Shown: positions 44,511 through 53,600, counted from the first letter of the stretch. The stretch: DNA of 64,000 nt from Bacteroidales bacterium (GCA_015061005.1 SUXJ01000011.1:26090-90089); one strand, 5' to 3'. Numbers and translations: made by a program. The notes: generated by a model from the letters alone, not told the origin.

Positions 44511-45133
44511 ATGAAGAATTAATATCTTTAAAAGCAATAGCATTGTTTGTTTCAATGCTTGCTTTCAGCGTTACATTTAGTGGATGTAGTGATGAAGATA
44601 GTGATAGCATTCAAGCAGAAGTGGTATTTCCTGATAATGTAAATCCGACAAAAATCAACCAAGAGGAGTTCTCTGTAGAACTTAAACAAGGAACTTCTAT
44701 TATACCATTTGAGATTAAGAGCAATTCTGCGTGGAAAATCTATTTATCTTTTGATGATGAACGTTTTTGTTTTGCATATCCATATGAAGGAGCCGGTAAT
44801 GCTACTGTGGACCTTTGTGTGAAAAAGAATTTGTCTGATGAGCGTTGCACAGGCAAAATGCATATTGTATTCGCGGATGGTTCAACTAAAAGTAAAATAG
44901 TACATCTTAGCCAAAAGGGAAATATAGATAATGATGAGAATGATGAAATTGATGACCTGATTAACTCTTATTATTATTACACCTTCCGTTGCCCCTTATG
45001 CAATAATCCCATCACTGTTCTTTTGGACGACATTTTTAATGAGGATAAAGCTGATTCTATTGTAACATGTCCGTACTGCGAAGAAGAGATGACGTATGAA
45101 GATATTCTTATGAGAATGTACAATTTAAAATAG
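44511..45133 (+). pseudogene. Lipoprotein paralogue 1, start frameshifted
   Basis: Compared with its three paralogues, the ATG at 44511 is followed by a one-base deletion in a T-run (AAGAATTAATATC instead of AAGAATTTAATATC), which gives a stop at codon 4. The rest of the frame is open from TTG 44543, keeping lipobox FSGC, a BACON-like beta domain and a C-terminal zinc-ribbon-like tail (CPLC then CPYC). It may still be made from TTG with a shortened signal; more likely it is inactive. Confidence 0.65.
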
Positions 45134-45242
45134 CGTCATCCATCATTGTAAATAGTTTTTGAGAGGGCTACAAGATTTGAAATTTGGAAAGTTATGGTTC
45201 CGTAGCCTGGTATTAAGTGCATTTTAAAGAAACATATATATT

Positions 45243-45770
45243 ATGATAAAATCAATTTTTACAAAGTTGTTTGTGTCGATGTCAATAATGATATCAGCAC
45301 TTTTCTTTGTATCATGCGGTGATGAAAATGAAGAGATTGTTAACCCTAATGCTTTGAGAGATGTCAAAGCGATGTACAACCTTAGTGTTTCTGAAGATTA
45401 TTTGCATTTCTATGACATCACAGTGACATATGGTTATGATGCTGCGAAGACGACGGAAGAGATTCAGATTGATGGCTGGTCGTTTGAGCAGACATACAGC
45501 ACAGACTATATGAAAACATTGCCTGTTCGCTTCTTCTGTACTGTTAAGGCAACACCTAAAAGTCCTGTTCCTGCAATTGATGAGTCCAAGACTTATAAGT
45601 TTGAGTGTTCAGGTGCATGTAACTTAGCTGGCTTCACTAACGACGGTAGAAGAATCATGAGTCGCAATGTACCGCACAACGAGAAACTTCAATATGGTGG
45701 AAGCGCGATGCAGAGTGTCTTGAATAAGGGAACTAAGACATTGGTTTCGTTTGAGTTCGCAAGGGAGTAA
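45243..45770 (+). CDS. Lipoprotein of unknown function
   Basis: 175 aa. Lipoprotein signal ending FVSC, then an all-beta domain (MYNLSVSEDYLHFYDITVTYGYD, LPVRFFCTVKATPKSP). It does not resemble the paralogues on either side. It may be a surface or periplasmic partner of the same locus. No family is recognised. Confidence 0.6.
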   Translation: MIKSIFTKLFVSMSIMISALFFVSCGDENEEIVNPNALRDVKAMYNLSVSEDYLHFYDITVTYGYDAAKTTEEIQIDGWSFEQTYSTDYMKTLPVRFFCTVKATPKSPVPAIDESKTYKFECSGACNLAGFTNDGRRIMSRNVPHNEKLQYGGSAMQSVLNKGTKTLVSFEFARE

Positions 45771-45806
45771 AATCAAGTAGTATAAATCAATAATAACAGT
45801 TTTTAT

Positions 45807-46466
45807 ATGAAGAATTTAATATCTTTAAAAGCAGTGGCATTGTTTGTTTCAATGCTTGCTTGCAGTATTACATTTAGTGGATGTAGTGATGAAGAAGAAG
45901 GTGATGAGTTTAATGCTATTCAAGCAGAAGTGGTATTTCCAAGTGATGTGAACCTAACAAAAATAGATCAATGGGAGTCCTCTATGGAACTAGAGCAACT
46001 GGGAACTAATATTCCATTTGAGATCAGGAGCAATTCTGAGTGGGAAATCTATTTCTCTTTTGATGATGAAAGATATTTTTGTCTGACATATCCTAATGAA
46101 GGAGTAGGTGATGCGACTGTGAACCTTTGTGTTTTTAATAATTCGTATGATGAGCGTTGTACAGGTAAAATGTACATCTTATTCCCAAAGGATTTAAGCA
46201 AAAGTCAAATAGTACAACTAAGTCAAAAGGGTAATATTGATAATGACGATAATTCTGAAACACCGGTTCCAGGCATATATTGCCCTGTTTGCAAGGGTTT
46301 CATTCCCGTCGAACTTCGGCAGCTATTGTTCGGTGATGAGATATTATGTCCGGATTGTGGATACTCCTATTCTATTAATAGAGGGCAATCAGAGGCGGCT
46401 TTAGAAGCCCTGCGAAAAGTGGAGGAAGCTATCGAGAATCTGCGAAAGACTGGTAATTTCAAATAG
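45807..46466 (+). CDS. Lipoprotein paralogue 2 (BACON-like, zinc-ribbon-like tail)
   Basis: 219 aa. The signal MKNLISLKAVALFVSMLACS and lipobox FSGC are nearly identical to the other paralogues. A BACON-like domain (NIPFEIRSNSEWEIYFSFDDE, IVQLSQKGNIDNDDN) is followed by a tail with CPVC and CPDC motifs 29 residues apart and then a helical Glu-rich end unlike the others. The paired Cys motifs suggest bound zinc. The function is unknown. Confidence 0.7.
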   Translation: MKNLISLKAVALFVSMLACSITFSGCSDEEEGDEFNAIQAEVVFPSDVNLTKIDQWESSMELEQLGTNIPFEIRSNSEWEIYFSFDDERYFCLTYPNEGVGDATVNLCVFNNSYDERCTGKMYILFPKDLSKSQIVQLSQKGNIDNDDNSETPVPGIYCPVCKGFIPVELRQLLFGDEILCPDCGYSYSINRGQSEAALEALRKVEEAIENLRKTGNFK

Positions 46467-46479
46467 TATAAATCATAAG

Positions 46480-47091
46480 ATGAAGAATTTAATATCTTTA
46501 AAAGCAATAGCATTGTTTGTTTCAATGCTTGCTTGCAGCGTTACATTTAGTGGATGTAGTGATGAAGATAGTGATAGCATTCAAGCAGAAGTGGTATTTG
46601 CTGATGATGTGAATCTGACAATAATCAACCAAGGGGAGTTCTCTATAGAACTTGAACAAGGGTATTCTATTATACCATTCGAGATAAAAAGCAATTCTGA
46701 GTGGGAAATTTCTTTCTTGTTTGAAAATGATAATACATTTTGTTTTGCATATCCAAATAAAGGAAAGGGTAATGCTACTGTGCACCTTTGTGTGAATAAA
46801 AATTCGTCTGATGAGCGTTGCACAGGTAAAATGCATGTTGTATTCCCAGAAGGTTCTACTAAAAGTAAAATAGTACATCTTAGTCAAAAGGGAAATATAG
46901 ATAATGACAAGAACGATGAATTTGATGACTTATATGCTGATTTCTATACCACCTTCAGTTGTTTCGAATGCGGCAATCCCATTACCATTCATATTTTTGA
47001 TGTTTATAAAGATGGTTGTGTAACATGTCCGTGGTGCGAACTCGATATTCCGTATGAAAAGATTTTAAAGAAAATGTACAATTTAAAATAG
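46480..47091 (+). CDS. Lipoprotein paralogue 3 (BACON-like, zinc-ribbon-like tail)
   Basis: 203 aa. Signal and core as in paralogue 2; the tail has CFEC and CPWC and ends KILKKMYNLK, the same end as paralogue 1. It starts 13 bases after paralogue 2. Tandem duplication of the gene, with the variable part restricted to the tail, is evident. Confidence 0.7.
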   Translation: MKNLISLKAIALFVSMLACSVTFSGCSDEDSDSIQAEVVFADDVNLTIINQGEFSIELEQGYSIIPFEIKSNSEWEISFLFENDNTFCFAYPNKGKGNATVHLCVNKNSSDERCTGKMHVVFPEGSTKSKIVHLSQKGNIDNDKNDEFDDLYADFYTTFSCFECGNPITIHIFDVYKDGCVTCPWCELDIPYEKILKKMYNLK

Positions 47092-47152
47092 CGACATCCA
47101 TCATTATGGATAGTTTTTTCGTGGCCTAGTATTAAATATTATTTGTTTTAAG

Positions 47153-47773
47153 ATGAATAATTTAATATCTTTAAAAGCAGTGGCATTGTTTGTTTCAATG
47201 CTTGCTTGCAGTATTACATTTAGTGGATGTAGTGATGAAGAAACTGATAACATTCAAGCAGAAGTGGTGTTTGCTGATGATGTGAATCTTACAAAAATTA
47301 ACGAAGAGGAGTACTCTATAGAACTTAAACAAGGCCCTTCTATTATACCAATTGAGATTAAGAGCAATTCTGCTTGGAAAATCTATTTCTCTTTTGATGA
47401 TGAGCGTTTTTGTTTTGCATATCCACATGGAGGAGTCGGTAATGCTACTGTGAACCTTTATGCGAATAAAAATTTGTCTGATGAGCGTTGTACAGGTAAA
47501 ATGTATGTATCATTCAAGGAAGGTTCAACTAAAAGTAAAATAGTACATCTTAGTCAAAAGGGGAATATAGATAATGACGAGAACTTTGAATATGAGGAAT
47601 GGGACTATTATCACTTCGAATGCCCCTGGTGCGGCAATGACATACCTATTCTTTGGGACGATCTTTTGGATTCGGAAAAACAGGATTCTATTATAACATG
47701 TAATTTGTGCGAACTTTTCGAGAAGACGATACATGAGGTTTTATGGGCAAAGCACGGATGGGATGACCTATGA
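47153..47773 (+). CDS. Lipoprotein paralogue 4 (BACON-like, zinc-ribbon-like tail)
   Basis: 206 aa. Signal MNNLISLKAVALFVSML, lipobox FSGC, BACON-like core and a tail with CPWC and CNLC, then a divergent helical end (EVLWAKHGWDDL). It is the last of the array and lies 86 bases upstream of the tail-tube gene. Confidence 0.7.
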   Translation: MNNLISLKAVALFVSMLACSITFSGCSDEETDNIQAEVVFADDVNLTKINEEEYSIELKQGPSIIPIEIKSNSAWKIYFSFDDERFCFAYPHGGVGNATVNLYANKNLSDERCTGKMYVSFKEGSTKSKIVHLSQKGNIDNDENFEYEEWDYYHFECPWCGNDIPILWDDLLDSEKQDSIITCNLCELFEKTIHEVLWAKHGWDDL

Positions 47774-47859
47774 ATTGACAGAAACCAGGGCTAGTCAAAA
47801 TTCCCCTCGGTTTTGAACTTATTTAATAATTTATGCAAACATATTAAAACCGAAATATT

Positions 47860-48315
47860 ATGGCAGAGACTGGCGCAACCCAGAGCCAAAGTACATGGCC
47901 GGTTCCTGAATTTCACTTTAGCGTGGAAATCAGTAATGTAGGAGTTATCTCTTGCAAAGAGGTTTCAGGACTTGAGACCGAATTTGACGTAATCGAGTAT
48001 CGTGCAGGCGATTCGCCTGAGTTCACGAAGAATAAGCAACCCGGTCTGCGCAAGACCAGCGATATCACTCTCAAGAAGGGTATCTTCGTTAGTGACAAGA
48101 AGATGTGGGACTACATCGGGAAGGTTAAGATGAATACCATCCAGCGTGAGACAGTAACCATTAAATTGCTTGATGAGTCAGGCAATCCTGTTCAGAGCTG
48201 GCAGGCAGTAAATGCTTGGCCTAAGAAGATGCAAGTCGAGGGCTTCAAGGCCGAAGGCAACAGCGTGGCAATGGAGACATTGACTCTTGCTCACGAAGGA
48301 GTTAAACCTATCTAA
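47860..48315 (+). CDS. Contractile injection system tail-tube protein (gp19/Pvc1 family)
   Basis: 151 aa. Near-canonical gp19-type tube subunit: WPVPEFHFSVEI, SCKEVSGLETEFDVIEYRAGDSPEF (split) and KTSDITLKKGIFVSDKKMWDYI. Such proteins build the inner tube of extracellular contractile injection systems (eCIS), including Bacteroidales BIS. The fold is intact, but sheath, baseplate and spike genes are absent here, so no particle can be made from this locus alone. Confidence 0.85.
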   Translation: MAETGATQSQSTWPVPEFHFSVEISNVGVISCKEVSGLETEFDVIEYRAGDSPEFTKNKQPGLRKTSDITLKKGIFVSDKKMWDYIGKVKMNTIQRETVTIKLLDESGNPVQSWQAVNAWPKKMQVEGFKAEGNSVAMETLTLAHEGVKPI

Positions 48316-48328
48316 TTGAATTATTGAA

Positions 48329-48532
48329 ATGTTTGCAAACACCAACAACTGGGCATCTCCCGTGCAGTTCCACTTCAGCGTGGTATTCAAACTGCCGAGT
48401 GGCGATACTGCAACTGCGAAGGTCAAGGAGATTGAGGATAGCGTCTATCTGTATAACAGCGAACTGCATCGTCCGTCATTCGTGGGAGTGGTCTATGGTC
48501 ATTTGATGTGGTGTCGTTTGGTGCATGGTTAG
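48329..48532 (+). pseudogene. Truncated second tail-tube gene
   Basis: 67 residues. The start (MFANTNNWASPVQFHFSVVF) resembles an eCIS tube or tube-initiator protein, but homology fades after about residue 35 and the frame ends early. A large deletion joining two distant parts of an eCIS operon is the simplest explanation. Confidence 0.55.
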
Positions 48533-48570
48533 GCATTGAAGATTGGCTGATGCTTGTTGCCGGTGTATAA

Positions 48571-48741
48571 TACTCTTGGGCTGAAACTCTGCGTCAGGCT
48601 GTAGAAATATTAGTTAAACGGGAGATTGTTTCAACTGATCTTTTATCTGCCGCATTTGCCTTGTTTATAGCAGGACGCAGGCCGATAAGCGTGTCGTGGC
48701 GAGATAAGGAAGAATTTGATTTTGATAGTATTAACCGATAA
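48571..48741 (+). pseudogene. Gene fragment, probably from an eCIS protein
   Basis: An open stretch of 56 codons without a start (SWAETLRQAVEILVKREIV ... RRPISVSWRDKEEFDFDSINR) runs to TAA 48739-48741, just before the DUF4157 gene. It looks like the C-terminal end of a longer protein. The identity is unknown. Confidence 0.4.
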
Positions 48742-48753
48742 AAGAGATAACTC

Positions 48754-49368
48754 ATGGAAGCGGAAAGACTTTACACAAAACAGCCGTCCCGCACCATTCA
48801 GCAGAAGCGTGGTGGCGAGGGCGCATTGGAAATGGTTGATAACCGTCCTGCCGGAATACTTCAGGCGATGTCGGAACACCCTATACAGAGGGTAGAAGAT
48901 GACGAAGATACTTTACAGGGCAAGTTTGCACAACCGATCCAACGGATGGAGGATGACGAAGAAGCCATTCAAGGCAAATTCGAGCAACCAATCCAGAGAA
49001 TGGAAGACGATGAGGATACTATGCAAGGAAAATTCGAGGCTCCTGTTCAGAAAAAGAATCTGATAGGTATGCCGGACAATTTGAAAGCAGGTATAGAGGA
49101 TTTGTCGGGATTCTCTATGGACGATGTGAGGGTGCATTATGGCTCAAGCAAGCCTGCTGCTGTTCAGGCTCACGCCTACACGCAAGGTACGGACATACAT
49201 ATTGCACCGGGACAGGAACGCCACTTGCCGCACGAAGCTTGGCACGTAGCCCAGCAAATGGCAGGGCGTGTAGAGCCTACAACCGAAATCGGAGGTATGC
49301 CGGTCAATGATAATGCAGCTCTCGAACACGAGGCTGATGTAATGGGAGCAAGAGCGAATAGTTACTAA
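48754..49368 (+). CDS. DUF4157 eCIS-associated protein with internal repeats
   Basis: 204 aa. Residues 43-96 are three 18-residue repeats (PIQRMEDDEDTMQGKFEA type); residues 105-200 are a DUF4157 domain with the HEAWH motif (160-164), the zinc-metallopeptidase-like mark of eCIS-linked proteins, and a Glu in EHEADVMG. DUF4157 is a known leader domain of eCIS cargo. There is no effector domain after it, so this is a stand-alone DUF4157 protein. The frame is intact. Confidence 0.8.
   Translation: MEAERLYTKQPSRTIQQKRGGEGALEMVDNRPAGILQAMSEHPIQRVEDDEDTLQGKFAQPIQRMEDDEEAIQGKFEQPIQRMEDDEDTMQGKFEAPVQKKNLIGMPDNLKAGIEDLSGFSMDDVRVHYGSSKPAAVQAHAYTQGTDIHIAPGQERHLPHEAWHVAQQMAGRVEPTTEIGGMPVNDNAALEHEADVMGARANSY
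48880..49041 (+). repeat. Three 54-bp tandem repeats in the DUF4157 gene
   Basis: Three consecutive 54-base units encode 18-residue repeats containing QGKF and PIQR motifs; a partial fourth unit follows (PVQKK). Copy number could change by slippage. Confidence 0.8.
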
Positions 49369-49380
49369 AATCTTTAGACT

Positions 49381-50672
49381 ATGAGAGAGCATATAGAGTG
49401 GTTTGAGACGGTGCTACACGTGACTATAGGAGTGTATTTTCATCAACAGGGTTTCGAAAATGCTTCTGTTGGTCAGTTACGACTTCCTTCAAGTAAATGG
49501 TGGAGGAGGCGACCAAACATAGCGATATAACATTTGAGGAAAGGGTTATTGTGATGCTTGCTTTGATGCCGCATATAAAGCCACAGGCTCTTGACACTTT
49601 CTTTCTTCAAAATGGTGCTCTTGACAGGCAATTTACACAATTCGGTGGTTGGAAAGGGCTGTCTCACGGAGGTTTCTTGCCAACAGGAGAGACGGCGGTA
49701 TTCATTATCGCAGGCGATGACCCAATCAAAAGATGCGAGGTAGTGCGAATGTTCCAGCGCGACTATTGGTTCTATACTTCGAATATTCTGCGATTGGAAG
49801 GCGCAAACGAGGGAGAACCATTCCTTAGTGGTCAGTTACGAGTGTCTGAAGAGTTCTTGAGCCATGTATTGCTTGATAGGGAATACAAACCTGATTACAG
49901 CATCGGTTTTCCGGCCAAACTTATTACCACACCTCTTGAGTGGGAAGATATGGTGCTGGACTATCAGACACACAACGCACTCGAAGAAATAAACACTTGG
50001 ATTGAGCATCAGCACACCATTATGGAAGACTGGGGTTTGAAACGTATACTCAAGCCCGGCTACCGTGCATTGTTCTATGGTCCTCCGGGAACAGGTAAGA
50101 CACTTGCTGCGACTTTGCTCGGCAAAAAGAACAATATGGATGTCTATCGTGTGGACTTGTCAATGATTGTCTCGAAGTACATCGGAGAAACAGAAAAGAA
50201 TCTTGCAAAGGTCTTTGACCTTGCAGAAAACCGCAACTGGATACTTTTCTTTGATGAGGCAGATGCACTCTTCGGTAAGCGAACATCCACTAACACCTCA
50301 AATGACCGCCATGCCAATTAGGAGGTCGCATACCTTCTGCAACGCATTGAGGACTTTCCTGGTACGGTGATTCTTGCCACCAACCTAAAATCCAATATTG
50401 ACGAAGCGTTCTCACGCCGTTTCCAATCCATCATCTACTTCCCGATGCCATCCGAAGAACTCCGTGCCGAACTCTGGCGCAGTATGCTTCCAAAGGAATG
50501 GCTCGGTGATGATGCCGAAGAAATTATTGCCACAGCAGCACAGTCAGAACTATCTGGTGGTTCGATTGCGAATGTGGTGAGAAAGTGTGCTGTACAATTG
50601 GTAAATAAGCCTTTAAATAAGGTCGATAAAAATGTTATATTAACAGCCTTAAACATTGAGAAAAATAATTGA
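49381..50672 (+). pseudogene. eCIS AAA+ ATPase (Pvc15/Afp15 type), broken
   Basis: The expected start MREHIEWFETVL opens at 49381, but the frame is lost near 49480-49500 and resumes in the 49497 frame (VMLALMPHIKPQALDTFFLQ, FGGWKGLSHGGFLPTGET). Walker A YGPPGTGKTLAATLLG, Walker B WILFFDEADALFG. A TAG at 50319-50321 interrupts HAN*EVAYLLQRIEDF, where family members have Gln, and the frame runs on to 50672. It has two lesions, so it is a pseudogene. Confidence 0.85.
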
Positions 50673-50802
50673 TGTATAGTGGGGTTAATTGTGTCAGGCA
50701 ATGTCCATTATTTTGTGCAAATGGAGAATACGAGATTCAGAAATGAGCCCCGTATTCTTTGTTTTATTAGGTATTCAATAATAGATATAGGTTATCTCCA
50801 TA

Positions 50803-51633
50803 TTACTCAATAGGAATCTGAATTACCGACAACCTTTGTTCAGGGTCCTCCTTATTCCATGCGCCATCAATGTAGGAAGTGCGGAGAGGTCCGGCCATCT
50901 TGTAACCTTGTTCTTCCATGTATGCAAATGCTTCGGTGAATGATTCGTGGAAGCGTTCATAAGGACCGACATGTTTCATGCAGAGTGCTTTGGGAACAGC
51001 ATCAAGATGCTTGAATTGTATTATGGTATTGTCTGTGCTCATCTCTTCCACCTGTTCGCAATACTCGATATCAATTTCGGTGGGACGATACTCCTTATTG
51101 TGCTCAATGGTGAAACAATAGCCTGGAGCCGGGCACTTACAACCGAGGCGTTGCATTTCTGGACCTATTTTCTTTACACATAATGGTCCGAGGGCGGCAT
51201 AGTCAGAAATTACTTCACGATGGCTTGCTACGATAATTTCGGGCAAAGATTGAATACTGAATTTTGATTTATCCATTGTTTTAATTTTTTTGTGAGCATT
51301 CACCCAGTTGACCAACTGACTGCGTCGTGCCACCAATAATTGCAGCTGTCGCTCCGTCTTCTCTATCTTCTCGTTCAGTTGCTCGACACTTGGGGCGTGT
51401 GCTCCTTCTTCGTACAATTCCTTGATTTCGTCAAGCGAGAAACCGAGACTTTGCAATTGGCGGATAGTGTTGAGCCGTTGCATCTGCTCAACGCTGTAAT
51501 AGCGGTAGCCAGTCCACTCGTCCACTTTGCAGGGAAATAACAACCCTTTTTGTTCGTAGTGGCGCAAGGTCTTCACGGTCACTTGCATCATCTGTGAGAA
51601 CTCTCCGATTTTTAACTTTGTTTTTCCTCTCAT
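50803..51633 (-). CDS. MerR-family regulator with GyrI-like ligand domain
   Basis: 276 aa. N-terminal MerR winged HTH (IGEFSQMMQVTVKTLRHYEQKGLL, split), dimerisation coiled coil near residues 80-115, and a GyrI-like effector domain (residues 120-276) of the BmrR type that binds small hydrophobic molecules. Its own promoter contains a dyad typical of MerR operators. Confidence 0.88.
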   Translation of the reverse strand: MRGKTKLKIGEFSQMMQVTVKTLRHYEQKGLLFPCKVDEWTGYRYYSVEQMQRLNTIRQLQSLGFSLDEIKELYEEGAHAPSVEQLNEKIEKTERQLQLLVARRSQLVNWVNAHKKIKTMDKSKFSIQSLPEIIVASHREVISDYAALGPLCVKKIGPEMQRLGCKCPAPGYCFTIEHNKEYRPTEIDIEYCEQVEEMSTDNTIIQFKHLDAVPKALCMKHVGPYERFHESFTEAFAYMEEQGYKMAGPLRTSYIDGAWNKEDPEQRLSVIQIPIE

Positions 51634-51670
51634 AATCGCACGATTTTTAGTCTGATTTCGAAATCTGTGG

Positions 51671-51704
51671 CAAAGTTAGTGTATGCCCTTGGGTACGAGT
51701 CAAG
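51671..51704 (-). promoter_or_regulatory. MerR promoter with operator dyad
   Basis: TAACTTTG (51671-51678) on the minus strand with a TTG about 22 bases upstream; the over-long spacer holds GTATGCCCTTGGGTAC (51681-51696), a dyad CCC-TT-GGG. MerR proteins bind such dyads between promoter elements and untwist the spacer. Confidence 0.5.
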
Positions 51705-51807
51705 AGAAAAGTAGAAATTTTCAAAGTTTTATTTGACTGTAAGTTCAAGGTCGTAATAATTCGTCCATAGAATGCTTATTGTCACGACTTCTTTGTAATT
51801 TTGCAAT

Positions 51808-52626
51808 ATGGTTCAAGAGAATTTTAAGTTTTACAAACCATGTGAGCTGTTACGGTCTTACGTCAGGTATTATTGGGTGTTCAAAAGCGACCAATCTTTG
51901 AATACCTATACCTTTCCTATTGGCTGTCCTCAAATCATTTTTCACAAAAAAGAACCGTTGTATATTCCTGAGTTGGATACGGTACAGAATAAATTGACCA
52001 TCAGCGGACAGGTTAATTTCTCTTCACATCTGTGTGCCAATGGGAAAATAGAAATGATTGTTGTCGTATTCTATCCACATACGATGAATATGTTTCTTCA
52101 TTCACCGGCATCACTTTTTTACAATCAGGAAATCTCGGGTTATGATATTGAAGACAGAGGATTGAATGGGTTAGCCGAACAGGTTTTTGAATGTGAAGAC
52201 AACAATGAATGTGTAAACAGGATAGAAGAATGGTTGTTGGCTCGACTGGCATGTAATTTTGACCATACTGATTACGGGATTAAACGTATTTATGCGGCAA
52301 TCAAAGAAATCTGCGTACATACTCACAACACTGTCGAGGAATTGTCCTCCAGTAGTTGTTTGAGTAAGAAACAGTTTGAGCGAGAGTTCAATACATTGGT
52401 TGGTATGAATCCAAAGGAGTACATTCGCATTATCCGTTTACAAAAGGCTTTGGCACTATTGCATCAGAAAAAGAATGACATCAATCACGCACAAATAGCT
52501 TATGCAAGCGGTTATGCCGACCAATCTCATTACATACGGGAATTCAAAAGGTTATCAGGATATACGCCACAATCATTGCTAAAAATATCAGAACCTTATT
52601 CTGATTTGTTTACCATACCCGTCTGA
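51808..52626 (+). CDS. AraC-family transcriptional regulator
   Basis: 272 aa. N-terminal cupin-like ligand region (DUF6597-type, LRSYVRYYWVFKSD) and C-terminal double HTH: SSCLSKKQFEREFNTLVGMNPKEY and IAYASGYADQSHYIREFKRLSGYTPQSL (the first split). It is divergent from the MerR gene and 72 bases ahead of the acetyltransferase, which it may control. Confidence 0.85.
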   Translation: MVQENFKFYKPCELLRSYVRYYWVFKSDQSLNTYTFPIGCPQIIFHKKEPLYIPELDTVQNKLTISGQVNFSSHLCANGKIEMIVVVFYPHTMNMFLHSPASLFYNQEISGYDIEDRGLNGLAEQVFECEDNNECVNRIEEWLLARLACNFDHTDYGIKRIYAAIKEICVHTHNTVEELSSSSCLSKKQFEREFNTLVGMNPKEYIRIIRLQKALALLHQKKNDINHAQIAYASGYADQSHYIREFKRLSGYTPQSLLKISEPYSDLFTIPV

Positions 52627-52698
52627 ATGTCTCGTTTGTTCTATTTTCAAATAATGCATTCCTATACTTTTGCAATTTGAATTTAAATCTGTAAAAGT

Positions 52699-53319
52699 AT
52701 GAGAGTTGTTAATCCCAAGGAAACAAGTCGGGCATATGCCTTTGAAATGTGGATGAATGCACCCATGCCGATGGTGACATTCTTCAAAACACTTGACGTA
52801 TCAAATCTTGTAAAAATCAGCAGAAAGAAAAGACTGAAATTCAATATGCTGATGTGTTATTGCATTGGGCGGGCTGCTAATAAAATAAAAGAATTTTATT
52901 TATTGCCTGTAGGAGACAAGTTGATGCAATATGACACCATTGCCGTTAACACCATCGTTGCTAACAGAGATGGTGAAGTGAGTTCGTGCGATATTCCATT
53001 TACTGATGATTTGTTTGAATTTAATCAACATTATATACATCTGACCACTCAGGTCGCGGATAGTTGCATTAATCACGATCTTCATGAGAGTATGGTGATT
53101 GGCACATCTGCATTGGCTAAATACGAAATAGATGGTGCAGTAGGTATGTATAGCGGGATATTCAACAATCCTTTTATGATTTGGGGTAAATACAAACGCC
53201 ATTTATTCAAAACAACACTTACTGTTTCGTTCCAATTTCATCATACACAGATGGACGGAGCGCATGCGTCGATGTATTTAGATAGAATTCAATCAGAAAT
53301 CAATAAAATTAGAATATAA
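52699..53319 (+). CDS. Chloramphenicol-acetyltransferase-like O-acetyltransferase
   Basis: 206 aa. The C-terminal signature FQFHHTQMDGAHASMYLDRIQ (split) carries the catalytic His of the CAT family; NMLMCYCIGRAANKIKEF and HESMVIGTSALAKYEIDGAVG fit the fold. It transfers acetyl from acetyl-CoA. Whether chloramphenicol is the true substrate is unclear; many Bacteroidales homologues are housekeeping. It is the last gene before a long non-coding repeat region. Confidence 0.75.
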   Translation: MRVVNPKETSRAYAFEMWMNAPMPMVTFFKTLDVSNLVKISRKKRLKFNMLMCYCIGRAANKIKEFYLLPVGDKLMQYDTIAVNTIVANRDGEVSSCDIPFTDDLFEFNQHYIHLTTQVADSCINHDLHESMVIGTSALAKYEIDGAVGMYSGIFNNPFMIWGKYKRHLFKTTLTVSFQFHHTQMDGAHASMYLDRIQSEINKIRI

Positions 53320-53387
53320 ATAGTAGAAACATTTCTTATAATTTACCACCGATAAAATATTGGGTGGGAAAATTCCGAATATATTAT

Positions 53388-53600
53388 CGAGGGACAAAGA
53401 TTTTGCAAATAAAATAATACGAAATACAAATATATTTGGTTTTGAGCGAGCTGTTTAATTAATCCATTTTTGTAGATATTTGTATTTCATCACTTTTAAC
53501 CTCAAAAATAGGCATTTTTGTCCCCCGAAGTGCCCGAGGGACAAAAAAGGGACAAAAAAATACGTCCCTCGAGTTCCTGGGGCACAAACGAGGGACAAAA
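53388..53600 (+). repeat. Cluster of CGAGGGACAAA repeats
   Basis: CGAGGGACAAA-type copies at 53388-53398, 53535-53547, 53549-53560 and 53589-53600, with inverted copies at 53517-53524 and 53564-53571. TTTTTGTCCC (53515-53524) can pair with GGGACAAAAA in the next copy. They resemble integrase-binding or operator arrays. Confidence 0.6.

Noticed and set aside
47860..50672. Type VI secretion system
   Set aside because: The tube protein is gp19/Pvc1-like rather than Hcp, and DUF4157 and the Pvc15-type ATPase point to eCIS.
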